From Coenobita brevimanus (lineage: Eukaryota; Arthropoda; Malacostraca; Decapoda; Coenobitidae): a stretch of 64,000 bases of DNA. The stretch covers positions 27,087,701-27,151,700 of the forward strand of contig CM064632.1 in assembly GCA_032717465.1 (NCBI GenBank), written 5' to 3'. Of the stretch, positions 33,034 to 46,925 are shown one piece after another. The stretch's first letter is position 1, and each line of letters opens with the position of its first letter. The translations under genes were made by a program, and so were the position numbers. The notes below the pieces were generated by a model. That model did not search any database. It worked only from the letters and a program-made list of their open reading frames with translations, and was not told where the DNA came from.

Positions 33034-33036
<3 letters not shown>
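31926..33036. other. Spacer: AAT repeats, G/A-rich tract, AT-rich stretch
   Basis: AAT-rich to about 32,060; a G run at 32,167-32,178 followed by GGGAGA-type purines to 32,535 with (GA)n near 32,390-32,407 and 32,470-32,498; a C-run near 32,570-32,583; then AT-rich sequence with TTTTTCATAT words. No gene seen. Confidence 0.65.

Positions 33037-33097
<61 letters not shown>
33037..33097. repeat. (AT)n microsatellite at the 5' end of LINE-A copy 1
   Basis: About 27 AT units end a few bases before the LINE-A sequence starts at about 33,101. Confidence 0.95.
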
Positions 33098-33100
33098 TAT

Positions 33101-36100
33101 ACATGCACAGTACACACTACACTTCCTATTCAAAATTTACCAAAATGGCGTCAATTCACCTAGCCTCGGAGTCCCCAGGGGGGGGGACCATAAATGCCCC
33201 CGCCATCTGCCCCTCTCCCGGTGACGACTCGAGGTGCCTGGAACCACTGTCTGACTCTCTTCTTCTTCATTTCTGCAACATTCGCGGCCTTTCATCTAAC
33301 TTTCGCTCTGTTGAGCACCACCTCTCCTCCTCTAAACCTCACCTTCTTTTTCTAACGGAGACTCAGCTGTCTGAGGCAACTGACAGCAAACCCTTTTCTG
33401 TATCCTCCTACTTTCTCTATACTCATTTCAAAGCCAAAGGTGGCTGTTGTGTATACATACGCAACGACTTATCTTGCTCTCGTGTTCCTGAACTTGATTC
33501 TTCTGAATTCTCCACTCTCTGGCTTCGGCTTTCCTGTCATTCTCTGACTAAATATATCTGTGCTGTTTACTTATCCCCTAATTCTACTGACTATCAAAAA
33601 TTCTTCGACTATCTTACTTCTACGATGGAACACATTCTGTCCATTTCTCCTTTCTCTGAAATCTCCATTCTTGGAGATTTCAATGTTCACCACCACCTTT
33701 GGCTCTCCTCTCCTTTCACGGATCCACCTGGTGAACAAGCCTACATCTTTTCTATCCTTAATGACCTAGAGCAGCTTGTACAGCACCCTACCCGTATCCC
33801 TGACCGCCTTGGAGAGAGCTCCAACATACTTGACCTCTTCCTCACAACTAATCCTTCTGCTTACTCTGTTAATCTTTTCTCTCCGTTGGGCTCCTCCGAT
33901 CACAACCTTATTACCTTAACCTGTCCTATCGCTCCAGTACGGCCTGCGGACCCTCCAGGGAAACGTCGTCTCTGGCATTTTGGAGCTGCAGACTGGGAGG
34001 CCCTCAGGCAGTACTTCTTTGATTTTCCCTGGAATGATTATTGCTTCCATGGCCGTGAGCCATCTGAGTGTGCCTTGCGCATTACGGAGGTTATTCTCTC
34101 GGGCATGGAAGCATACATTCCTTTCTCATATCCTTTGACTAACGCAAGAAATCCTTGGTTTAATCACGCTTGTTCTAATGCTGTCCGCAACAAGGAGAAG
34201 GCCTACAAAAGGTACCGGAGCCAACCCACCCCTGAATCACATAATCTTTACGTTTCTGCCCGGAATCGTGCTAAGTCTGTTCTTCGCTCTACTAAAAATA
34301 ATTTCATCCATACTAAATGCTCTCAACTCTCCAACTCGAATTCTTCCCGCTCCTTCTGGCACCTTGCCAAAAATCTTTCTAACAACTTTACCTCATCATC
34401 CTTCCCTCCTCTTTTCTACTCTGATGGTTCTGTAGCTATTTCTTCTACTGATAAAGCAGATCTCTTCGCACAGACTTTCTCCTCCAATTCCACCTTAGAC
34501 GATTCCGGTGCTGTTCCTCCATCACTTCCCCCTCTGACTTCCTCATGGCTGACATTAAAATTTCTTCAGTTGATGTATTTTCTGCCATTACTGGCCTCAG
34601 TACTAACAAGGCATATGGGCCTGATGGGGTCCCTCCTGTTGTTCTCAAAAACTGTGCTTCTGTGCTTACACCCTGCCTAGGCAAACTATTTCGCCTTTGT
34701 CTGTCAACTTGTACCTTTCCTTCTTGCTGGAAGTTTGCTCTCATTCAGCCAGTCCCAAAGAAGGGTGACCACTCCCAACCCTCCAACTATCGTCCAATTG
34801 CTTTAACGTCCTGTATTTCAAAAGTTTTCGAGTCAATTCTTAATAAAAAATTTTAAGGCATCTTTCCTATCACAACCTTCTTTCCGATCGTCAGTATGGG
34901 TTCCGTCAGGGACGCTCCACTGGCGATCTTCTCACCTACCTTTCAGACTCCTGGTCATCCTCCTTTCGGGACTTTGGCGAAAGCTTTGCCATTGCACTTG
35001 ACATCTCAAAGGCTTTCGATCGAGTCTGGCATAAATCTTTAATTTCCAAACTGCCCTCCTACGGTTTCTATCCTTCTATCTGTACCTTCATCGCTAGCTT
35101 CCTTTCTGGTCGTTCTATAGCTGCTGTCGTAGACGGCCATCGTTCTTCTCCTAGATCTATCAACAGTGGTGTTCCTCAGGGCTCTGTCCTATCACCAACT
35201 CTCTTCCTTTTATTCATCAATGATCTTCTAAGCTGTACATCTAACCCTATCCACTCATACGCTGATGACTCCACCCTTCACCTTTCCATTCGGTTCCCGC
35301 AACGCCCATCTCAACAGTTACTTCAACAAACAAGGGATGAGGCTACGGCACACCTAATGTCTGACTTGGCTCATATCTCTGACTGGGGTAAAAATAATAT
35401 GGTTGTCTTTAATGCTTCTAAGACTCAGTTCTTACACCTATCAACCCGACAAAATCTTCCACAGGTATACCCACTAATGTTTAATAATATTCAGATTAAT
35501 CCTGCATCATCCTTGAACATGCTTGGGGTTTCATTTACTCGGGACTTATCTTGGAAAGATCATATTACATCTCTTGTAAAATCTGCTTCCAAGAGATTGG
35601 GTGTGCTAAGCCGACTCCGCTCTTTCTTTACCCCTGCACAATTGTTGACTCTATACAGGGGTTTTATCCGCCCCTGTGTGGAGTACAACTCTCATGTGTG
35701 GGGAGGCTCCCCACATACAGCTCTTCTCAATAGGGTGGAGTCAAAGGCTTTTCGTCTCATTAACTCTCCTCCTCTTACTGACTCCCTTCAACCTCTGTCT
35801 CTTCGCCGCACTGTTGCATCTTTATCTCTTTTCTATCGCTACTTTAATGGTCACTGCTCCTCTGAACTGTCTGCTTGCATTCCTCCACCTCTACGACGGG
35901 CGCGTAGCACCCGTCTGGCAGCAAACTCTCATCCCTTTTCTGTCCAACTCTCTAATGCAAGAGTTAACCGTTACTCCCAGTCTTTCATTCATGCAACAGG
36001 TCAGCTCTGGAACTGTCTCCCTCTGTCTGTATTTCCTCCTGCCTATGATCTCCAGTCTTTCAAACGCAGTGTGTCCAGGCATCTCAAAATGATCGGATCT

Positions 36101-36189
36101 TGAATTTGGCTCTCTATTGTATTTTGTTTTTCTCTTGGAGGGAACTGTTACTGCGGGCTCATGGCCTTTGGTTCCTTCTTCCTCGCATA
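33101..36189 (+). mobile_element. LINE-A copy 1, near full length (~3.1 kb)
   Basis: Non-LTR retrotransposon with one long ORF carrying an APE-type endonuclease and a reverse transcriptase. It begins at ACATGCACAGTACACAC, shared with copy 2 at about 52,939, and ends at CTCGCATAAAA. Both sides are (AT)n tracts, so the element sits within, or generated, an AT microsatellite. Style and motif order fit the jockey-like LINEs common in arthropods. The exact clade is not assigned. Confidence 0.93.
33145..36103 (+). pseudogene. LINE-A copy 1 ORF: APE endonuclease + reverse transcriptase
   Basis: Best start is ATG at 33,145 in CAAAATGG context; the upstream in-frame ATG at 33,103 is not conserved in meaning. 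Endonuclease: [13 protein letters not shown] (about 33,665) and [10 protein letters not shown] (about 33,890) carry the catalytic GDFN and SDH motifs, with the LTETQLSE region earlier. Reverse transcriptase: [64 protein letters not shown] and the YADDSTLH catalytic motif (about 35,258). The C-terminal domain ends at TGA 36,101-36,103. Only two defects are seen: a C missing from a C-run near 34,535 and an A missing from an A-run near 34,848, each a 1-bp deletion. The protein would nick DNA and reverse-transcribe its own RNA at the nick. Confidence 0.92.

Positions 36190-36250
<61 letters not shown>
36190..36250. repeat. (AT)n microsatellite at the 3' end of LINE-A copy 1
   Basis: About 30 AT units directly after the short A-rich tail of LINE-A copy 1. 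Mirrors the tract at 33,037-33,097. Confidence 0.95.
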
Positions 36251-36252
<2 letters not shown>

Positions 36253-36259
36253 CAAAAGA

Positions 36260-36770
36260 GTTGTTTGTTTGACCTTCAATCACCCCCAAACCAAGGGCCG
36301 AAGACCCCCAGACCCATATATATTCTGAATCAGGGTAACCCAAGGATGGTTTTAGGGGGGTCAAAATTCAGATATCGGTCATTGGAGGTCACAAATATAA
36401 TGTTTGCCATTTTGGCCCGGGCAACGCCGGGTACCCTAGCAGCCCAACTTTTGGCATGGAGACTCACATGACCTCCAGTTCGGACACAGGCTACGTGAGG
36501 TTGACCTCCAAGGTCATTTGAGGTCACCAGTGGGAGGTCATTTGAGGTCACCGATAATACAGTAGTAAACAACTGCGCACAAATACTGTGCGGTAGTCTG
36601 CGAATGCTGAAACAGAAAGTTCTTGGACCTCTTATAATTCGTCTTCAAAAGCATAAGAGGTACATGGTCTTTCTGAAGAAGAAAGAAAGACTGAACTAGA
36701 ACAAATAGGGTTACAGTGCTCGCCTTTTTGGCCGGGCAATGCCGGGTACCCCTGCTAGTATTTTTATATA
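36260..36770. repeat. Interspersed repeat with two GCCGGGTACCC modules
   Basis: The word GGGCAACGCCGGGTACCC (about 36,419) recurs in the same orientation as GGGCAATGCCGGGTACCC (about 36,730), each preceded by TTTTGGCC and followed by CTAGCAG or CTGCTAG. Between them lies a GGTCATTTGAGGTCACC tandem near 36,510-36,552. It looks like a mobile-element end used twice, but no class is assigned. Confidence 0.5.
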
Positions 36771-36779
36771 ATATTTTCT

Positions 36780-38689
<1,910 letters not shown>

Positions 38690-38960
38690 ATCCTACCTCA
38701 CCTTATTGGTGGTGGGTGGTAACAGACATCATGCTCTCACTTGATGTAGGCTGCCTACTACTTCCTTCACCTTTATCATTCCCTTTTTGCGTCTGCTCTC
38801 CTCTCTTCCTATTTCTCAAATCCTTCCTGTCATTTCTTACTACTATTCTTTCCACTGCGGGTGGCTCTACACTGCGGGACACGCCTAATGGTTTCCTGTA
38901 ACCTACGAAACCATTTACAACATTGGCTGGTAACCATATATCCAAATAACGGGTGGTCTG
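38690..38960 (+). mobile_element. SINE-1, 5' part only
   Basis: GATGTAGGCTGCCTACTACT, GGGTGGCTCTACACTG, CCTAATGGTTTCCTGT, GAAACCATTTACAACATTGG and CTGGTAACCATAT match the 5' half of the SINE-1 copy at 28,055-28,345 in order. The tRNA-like module is absent, and the similarity stops at about 38,960. Confidence 0.75.
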
Positions 38961-40065
38961 GAGCCTACAGTGGTGCTCCTGTTAATTGGGTGGAGGTACA
39001 AATGCGGCGTCCATCCGGGAACAAAACCTCCACACTCATCTCCGCGCTTCACAGTTGCAAGACGCTGTCTATGGCAAAGAAACAGTGATTCACTGAACGA
39101 GACGATTCTGCAGGGGCGATTGCTTGCCTGCGGTAGATGGGTCTGCTCGGCCAGACAGACCAGTGTTACTCTTCAATAACAATCTCACCTCAGCCTCTGG
39201 TGAGAAAATGGCCAAGACGGTGAATTTCGTTTTAGCTGTTGTTGATGTGTTTTACGTTGTTTTTGATGTTGTTGCTGTTTTTTTATGTCGCTGTTGTTGT
39301 TGGTGGTAGTGATGGTGGCAGTGGTGTGTGTGAGTGCATTACTAACCCTCTGCATCAACAACTTTCTTCAACAACAACCCTTGATCAGTTTTGATAAATA
39401 TTGAACGCGTTTTTACGGGTGGGTCATTTGTGTTAGGAGGGTGATATGTGTTCTAATTAACGCCACGGTGTTATGTGTATCACCTGTATCACCCTGCGTC
39501 AATATCATAAAAGACCGAACTAACTGCGCGCTAAATTGGTTTATAGTTATGAAAATACAGGACATTTAAAAGGCACGAGGTAGGGCGTAATTTGCCGCTA
39601 CCAGTATAGATATTAGCTCCAAGGGCAATATGGATTTTATTAAGCTAATTGGCTTTTGATGAACACAGGTATTTCATTAAATTTCCTATCCAGTCTCTTG
39701 CAAAAGTTTCGTTCCTCCTCCTGACATGAAGTATCCCACACCTTCATATCAGTGTGGGTACAGTTGCATAGTCACTATTTTCTCTTTGGCTGGTTAAACA
39801 GTTACTTTCAACTAACTGTTACTCTTAATTATGGAAACTAAAATAATGTTATGAGTTACTACCAGAAACGAAGAGGAATGGAACGTTTGAAAACAACTGT
39901 ACAAGTACACTAGATATAAACAGAGTACTAACTGCAGTATGTATGTACTGTCACATTTCGGACATGATATTAGCACTCGGACTCCTATGACTCATTCTAA
40001 GCTGAATAAAATAGCCTGGCTTTGACTGAAATAGAATACTGGAGTTTTCCCGACAATAAAGAGGT
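38961..40065. other. Spacer, nothing recognised
   Basis: About 1.1 kb without a convincing repeat or gene, apart from a short TTG/GTT-rich patch near 39,236-39,320. Short frames here (60-75 codons) show no family features. 39,965-40,015 resembles 40,980-41,030 on the other side of the next element. Confidence 0.5.
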
Positions 40066-40973
40066 TATACCGGTCGCGTTGGCCAGTTTCTCTTTTGCCC
40101 CGCCCCCTTGGCCACGCCCACTCACCCGTCGGCCCGAGTAGCTCTGAGCCAGCAACCAGGCTTTGCCGTGCCACTGTTGGGCAAACATGTCAGGCGCTCT
40201 CGCTAATCGAAGCAACAAAACGTTTACTTAACCCCTTAACTGCAACGATACCTTTTTCATTTAACTAGGAAATGTTTTGTAGTAAAGGATCTTGGAAAAA
40301 AGTACCAAGGAACGTCATCGGCCTGAAAGGTTTGTAAAGTAACGAAAGTTCCCTCTATGGAAATAAAAAGGTACATATTCTATTAAAAAAAACTTAGTGT
40401 TTTGACATTTTTCCTTAAATATGGTATCCACACACACACACACACAAAACCCTTTTCCCTCTATTTCACTGACTTCACGTGTATAGAATGAGATTTCTCA
40501 TTTCGAAGCGAAGCCAGTGACATTTCGTTTTCCTACTTCTATATTCAAACCTCTGATATTAAGGAAATAAATAGGGAAAATTACAATATGGTTATGATAC
40601 TGTGGTAACTTACCAGCCATGACAAATAGGTGACTTAATATGTTTAACAGTAATAGCGGCACAGCTGCGATGTGTTATTGCCAAGCTTCGAACTTTCTTG
40701 GCGGCAAAACTCAGCTGCAGTCGCGGGAGGAGGCAGGTTGGTTCTTTTCAAACTGATTTTGATTCAGTTAGCAAATTTTAGTGTTTCCTTTGTCATTCAG
40801 AAATGAATTCAAAGTAAAAGTAAATAATACGATAATATTTCGTGATAAGGGTCATTATTCTATCAGTAAGAAGAATAATTATCTCAGCCAATCAGCAACG
40901 AGTAGAGCTGTAAGTGGGCGGGGCATCAGAAGGGGGTGGGGCACAAGAGAATCAGGGTAACGCGACCGGTATA
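40066..40973. mobile_element. Non-autonomous DNA element with ~60-bp terminal inverted repeats (908 bp)
   Basis: The left end TATACCGGTCGCGTTGGCC and the right end, read reversed, TATACCGGTCGCGTTACCC are inverted partners. Pairing continues through TTTCTCTTTTGCCCCGCCCC against ATTCTCTTGTGCCCCACCCC and a CGCCCACT block, about 60 bp with mismatches. TA sits at both borders. No ORF resembles a transposase. Class not assigned; the TA border suggests Tc1/mariner or a relative. Confidence 0.75.
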
Positions 40974-42544
40974 GTTATACCAGTATTAACACTCAGGCTC
41001 CTATGACCCACCTCCACCTGAACTAAGTCGTCTGGAATTAGCTGGAATAAAATACGATAAAATACGCGTGAGGATTAAGGCTAACCCCTTCAATCCGAGG
41101 ACGTACTTTTGGTATGCGAGCATCTCTAGCACAGGCCCTGTCTGTCTGTCACTCACAAACATCGTTTCGGGAACGAGGCGCTTCAGTCCCATAACTTCAG
41201 CGACTGTAGAGAAGTCCCACATAAGAGCCCTGGAGTTCCGGCATCTACCCAGCATTTCTGTACTAGCTTTACTTTTTACCTGCTACCACCAGACGGTTTT
41301 ATTCAGCGTAAGGGGAGGCCTGTAATTAGTGAAGGGGTTAATGAAGGCTGTATCTAACCCATACAGTTCCACAAATCCCCCCTAAGCAAAATTATATGCA
41401 TTGGAGTTAGTAAAAATGAGAGAGAGAGAGAGAGAAGAGGGGGGAGGGCGGAAGTCATCGAACTGGTGGGGTTAATCCCATAGTGCGCACGGTGCACCAT
41501 TGACAACGGTGTTCAACGATTTCGCATTTTAACGCATTGGATATTCCTGAGGTTCGTGACAAGAAGTAGGTAGGCGAAGGGTAGTACGCTGAAGACCTCT
41601 CCCTTATAATTCCAAGAAGGGTCTGTGTTCTAGGCGAAATAATTTGAATGTAACAATAATATAGCTTTTGTTCAGTAAAGGGTTATTTTGATTCCTTTAC
41701 TAGGAGCAGTCCTTCCCCTAAGTAAAGTGTTAAGATCTGGACATACCAAGATTTTAATATGACAGCTAAAAAAAAAAAAAAAAAAAAAAAAGCCTCTTTG
41801 CCTGCCATCATCCCGACAGTCTTTCCTCCCTAATGAGTCAAAATTAGATGAAAAATATGCCAGCTTAATTTCTTGAGGAGCTCCAGCCTTCAGGCCTCTC
41901 TCTCTCTCTCTCAACCTTCCTCCCCACCCTCTCTCTCATTCTCTCCTCCTCCTCCTACTTCTGTCTATATTTCCAATCCATTCTTGCTTACTTAATTTCA
42001 TATCCCTCACCCTTACTTCCTTTTTACCTCCTTGCCCAAACTCCCTCCAGCTTCCTGCTCACCTTCCCTTCACACCTCCCTGTCTACCTTCCCTCCACCT
42101 CCCTGCCCACCTTCCCACCACTCTCATCTCACATCCTTGTGTCTGTCTATTCCTCTTCTACTTTTCATCACATTCTTGCAGCTTCCAATCGATTGTATTC
42201 AGCTTTAGGACAAACCTGGCGAATTTCAGGGTCTGATATAGACTTTATAAACTCCTTCATTACCAGACGTCACTTCTGAATTGAAAAAAAAAAAAGTTAG
42301 CGGGTAGCACAAAAAAACTACCGGTAGTCCTTCCTACCTCCTTGCTCACTATCCCTCCCCATCACTCCTTACCCTCCCCCTCTCCCTCCTCTTCTTTTCC
42401 TCCCTCTCTCTCCCCCCATCCACTAACTCCTCCACCTCCCCGCCTACCTCCTCCCCCCCATCCTTGAGTATCCTTTGAAATGAGAGGGGTGAGCAAACAG
42501 AAACAAGAGGCGAGAGTCTAACGTAATTATTAACTGGTGTGCTG
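40974..42544. other. Spacer with MITE-C-like pieces and C/T-rich tracts
   Basis: 41,284-41,345 carries CCAGACGGTTTTATTCAGCG and AGTGAAGGGGTTAATGAAGG, typical of MITE-C. (GA)n at 41,417-41,435, an A-run at 41,768-41,791, C/T-rich stretches at 41,895-42,150 and 42,340-42,465. No gene seen. Confidence 0.6.
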
Positions 42545-43566
<1,022 letters not shown>

Positions 43567-43787
43567 CCACTGCTGCGGGGAATCGGCTGCCGTATTCACA
43601 AACTTTCTTAATCGTAACCCCTTCACTACGCTGGCACCGATATGACTGTGTGGCTATACTGTCCGGTTATACACACGTCCCTCATCTCCCTCCCTATACC
43701 CCGAAAGGAGGATGGATGGCTGCAGGAAAAGACCAGCTTCGTCCTGTAGTCCACCGGGTTTACATTCAGAGGAGCCTGAGGTTGGAG

Positions 43788-43794
<7 letters not shown>

Positions 43795-43827
<33 letters not shown>

Positions 43828-44160
43828 CGGTACTACTACTGTACATTAATAATAATAATAATAATAATAAATAATAATAATAATAATAATACACCCATTG
43901 CTACTACTGTTACTACTACTACTACTACTGCTATTAGTAATAATAATAATAATTTTAAAATAATAATAATAATAATAATAATAAATAATAATAATAATAA
44001 TAATAATAAATAATAATAATAATAATAATAATAACAATAACAATAATAATACACCTACTACTACTACTACTACTAAGATTACTACTAAATTGATGCTGCT
44101 GCTGCTGCTGTTCTCCTCCTCCTCTTCCTCCTCCTCCTGCGTTTACTACCACTACCACTA
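43795..44160. repeat. ACT/AAT/GCT trinucleotide cluster
   Basis: (ACT)n and (AAT)n blocks alternate over about 365 bp, with GCTGCT and CTCCTC patches near 44,094-44,135. Confidence 0.9.
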
Positions 44161-44329
44161 CTACTACTGCTATTAGTCAAGGCTGATTCTAAGGTCAAAA
44201 GATCGAAATCTCTCTAAAACAGAGGGAAACTATGTGGAGAGAGCAAATATAAAAAAGAACACTTTATCCAACTGAAGAAATTAACCACTACAAACGAGGG
44301 GAGGGGGGTTATGTTCATCCCTGCTGCTG

Positions 44330-44455
44330 CCAGACGATTTTATTAAGCTTGGGAGAGACCTTTCCAACTGGAGGGGTTACACAGCCTTCACTAACCCCTT
44401 CACTCTTGGATGTACCTCCTAACTTAATAAAATCGTCTGGTGGTAGTGTGTCGGA
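44330..44455. mobile_element. MITE-C, foldback copy (~126 bp)
   Basis: Left end GCCAGACGATTTTATTAAGC then TTGGGAGAGACC. The right end, reversed, reads ACCAGACGATTTTATTAAGT then TAGGAGG. The arms pair over about 30 bp around a short centre (CACTAACCCCTTCACTC). Partial relatives: 41,284-41,345, 45,505-45,600 and near 37,893. Confidence 0.75.
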
Positions 44456-44485
44456 AAGAAAATCTGCCTTGCACCCACCTTCTCG

Positions 44486-44668
44486 CCCGTTATGGAAGCT
44501 CCCTAACACATCTTCCTAAGCGATTTATTTGGTCATTACAACCTGCTCTCCTCTTCTTACATGAATAATTCTATTATCACAATCTCCTGCATAACTTACA
44601 AAATTACATAAACCAGCTGTATCCAAAAATAATTCGCTAAAGAAGAGGTGCTAGGGAGCCACTTTAAC
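44486..44668. mobile_element. MITE-A copy 4
   Basis: Left end GGAAGCTCCCTAACACATCT then TCCTAAGCGATTTATTT. Right end AATAATTCGCTAAAGAAGAG then GTGCTAGGGAGCC, its inverted counterpart. Best preserved copy together with 27,353-27,550. No ORF. Confidence 0.88.
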
Positions 44669-45044
44669 CGACACGAATACAGGCCTTGGGGGTGAACCAG
44701 TTAAGAATCTTTATGAATACCTCTGGACGCTTGATACACACACTCGGGATGGGGTCGAGAGGAGCACCCGACAGGAGGAAAAAATAAACAAATAAATAAT
44801 AAATACCGTAAACAAATAAAGAAATAATTGAACAAATAACTAAATAAAAAAACTAGTAAACAGATATATATTAACAACTAAACTAAATAAATGAATGAAT
44901 AATTATACAAATAAATAAATACATCAGTAAATAAATAACTCCTTTACTGAGATGACGTCTTGTTTATTTCCTTCCTGCCTCCCCCAGACATTTTACTTAA
45001 CTTAAGAGAAACTACTGGCTGTAAAGGGTCAGTCAAGGCTATAT
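44669..45044. other. Spacer with AAAT repeats
   Basis: Imperfect AAAT/AATA words over about 44,780-44,940. 44,945-45,044 resembles the MITE-C neighbourhood (CAGACATTTTACTTAACTTA, then GTCAGTCAAGGCTATATA). No gene seen. Confidence 0.6.
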
Positions 45045-45381
45045 ATGGGTCCTCCATCAATAGCACTCAACTAGAAACTCAAACTGGCCCTATCTTATGT
45101 GTTGTGAGGACGGCTCAGTCTGCTGGTGAGGGCGTAGGTGTGACAGTGAGAGTGGAAAATTAATGATGCAAGGCACAAAGGAGTACAAAGGAGAGCAATC
45201 CACAACAGACCCCATCCTCTCGAGGCTGTTAATTATAAGTTATAACTAGCGTAATTACTCAACGGGTCAAAGGCAACGATAGAAGAGCAGGAAGACCCGT
45301 AAAGTTGATTGTACCGTCCCAGGAACACACGAGATAACACCCGGCGGAGTGCAAGAGAAGCGTTATATATTGACCACCCTG
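45045..45381. mobile_element. MITE-D copy 2
   Basis: Right end TTGACCACCCTG followed by TA, inverted partner of the MITE-D start CAGGGTGGT. The left part shares AATAGCACTC, TAGAAACTCA, TATGTGTTG and GGACGGCTCAGTCTGC with copy 1 (155-376). The extreme left end is diverged. Longer than copy 1 by about 115 bp, so the middle differs. Confidence 0.65.
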
Positions 45382-45504
45382 TACATGTCTTGCAGTGCGA
45401 TGTCTCATAACCTGATAGTGGCAAGGATATCAAGAAAAATACATCTTACACTAGCAGTTAACCTCTTCATGGTAGGACCTAGACTATTTTGAATATTACA
45501 CTGG

Positions 45505-45600
45505 GTAATGACGGACGATTTTACTCAGCTTAGGGCAGACCTCATGGAGTAAGTGGGCAGCAAAAATCCTCCAGTGAACCCCTTCGTCACCGAGAAACAG
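45505..45600. mobile_element. MITE-C-like fragment
   Basis: GGACGATTTTACTCAGCTTA then GGGCAGACC, and later GAACCCCTTCGTCACC, as in MITE-C. No clean right arm. Confidence 0.5.
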
Positions 45601-45732
45601 TTGTGTTGAATTCTGGCTAACTCCACACACCGTTATTCACCCTGGGAGAACCTCGGGGTGAAAGTGTTAACCATTCATTATACTGTATTAGCCTTACTTC
45701 CAAAGGTGATCGAAATTTGGCAGTATTGTACC

Positions 45733-46075
45733 AGTACCCTTCCATCCATTCATCTATCACCCAATCCTTTTTGCACCGTCAGGAGAGTACGGACCCGGGG
45801 CTAGGCAACTCAATCCAGACATTTATGGGATGGATGACGAGCCTCCCTCATCCCCGAGTGGCATTGTATGAGCAACAAATCTCAATCACCCCTCAGATGG
45901 AAACCTTTACAGGCCTCACCCAGTTGCAGCGCCTCAACCCGCTAGACCACCAGGCGTCATATGATTATGGTACATGTTTACAACCCAACATTTCCAAGGT
46001 TGCAGGAAACCATTTGACTTGTTACTCAGTGCAGAATCACCTAAGGACAGCACTACATCGAATGAGTGGATTTTA
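45733..46075 (-). mobile_element. SINE-1 copy, minus strand, diverged
   Basis: CCATCCATTCATCTATCACC (tail side), GAGTGGCATTGTATGAGCAA, the tRNA-like module near 45,895-45,957 (GCCTCACCCAGTTGCAGCGC, CTAGACCACCAGGCG) and the 5' part AGGAAACCATTTGACTTG. Same order as the other SINE-1 copies. Confidence 0.8.
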
Positions 46076-46330
46076 TCCCGCAGACCTAGTTGTGTGGGGA
46101 ACTGAAAAAACGAAAATACTTAGTGAAGACTTACCTGTGAAAAATGAAAGAAAGAGAACGAAGTAAACAGGATAATGGACTGCTCTGTAAACAAGGAGAA
46201 TAATACTGTAAACAGCGGGAGCCTCGGGGTTAAGAGGAGAGCCGAGGCGAATGCTGAGGAGGCTGGCAGGGGGAAAAACAAAGTGGCTGGAAAATAGGAG
46301 GGAAGGTTATAAGAGAATGTGGAGTACGGG

Positions 46331-46443
<113 letters not shown>

Positions 46444-46659
46444 GGATATACGAGACATATTTAGGAAAAGTTCAAGATTCATCTAGAAGTATTAGTGTTA
46501 ACTATGATGATCAAGAGAGAAGAGTTTTGCTATCAGAGGAATTTCTTCTCCATATGGAAATCTTTTTACTGTGAACCGGCACAATGCTTATTAGGATTAC
46601 TATTATATATCATTAATCCTCCTCCTCCTCCTCCTCCTCCTACTACTACTACTTTTTTG

Positions 46660-46925
46660 TGCGTCCGACTCTGGGCATATGCTTCACAACCCGTTCTCAA
46701 GGCCCAGCAGTCCTACATTCCAAACACCTCCACATGTCACCACTTCGGCAATAACACCCACCGTCCATATTGAATACGTGTTGTGGCTGTCTCATACAAG
46801 ACTGGTGTACTGGCATTACCGGGGGTATTTTCATGACATGTTCAGGAAGATCAGTAAAGTCTGCTTTTTTAATGATGTTATGAGTCCATATTATAATTAC
46901 AAATCATAATAGAGAGATAGATAAA
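46660..46925 (+). mobile_element. SINE-2 copy 1, GATA tail
   Basis: Contains GTCCGACTCTGGGCATATGC, CTCCACATGTCACCACTTCG and a 3' end ATGTTATGAGTCCATATTAT then AATTACAAATCATAATAG with a short GATA tail. The 3' end is shared in inverted orientation with 47,637-47,790. Confidence 0.65.
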
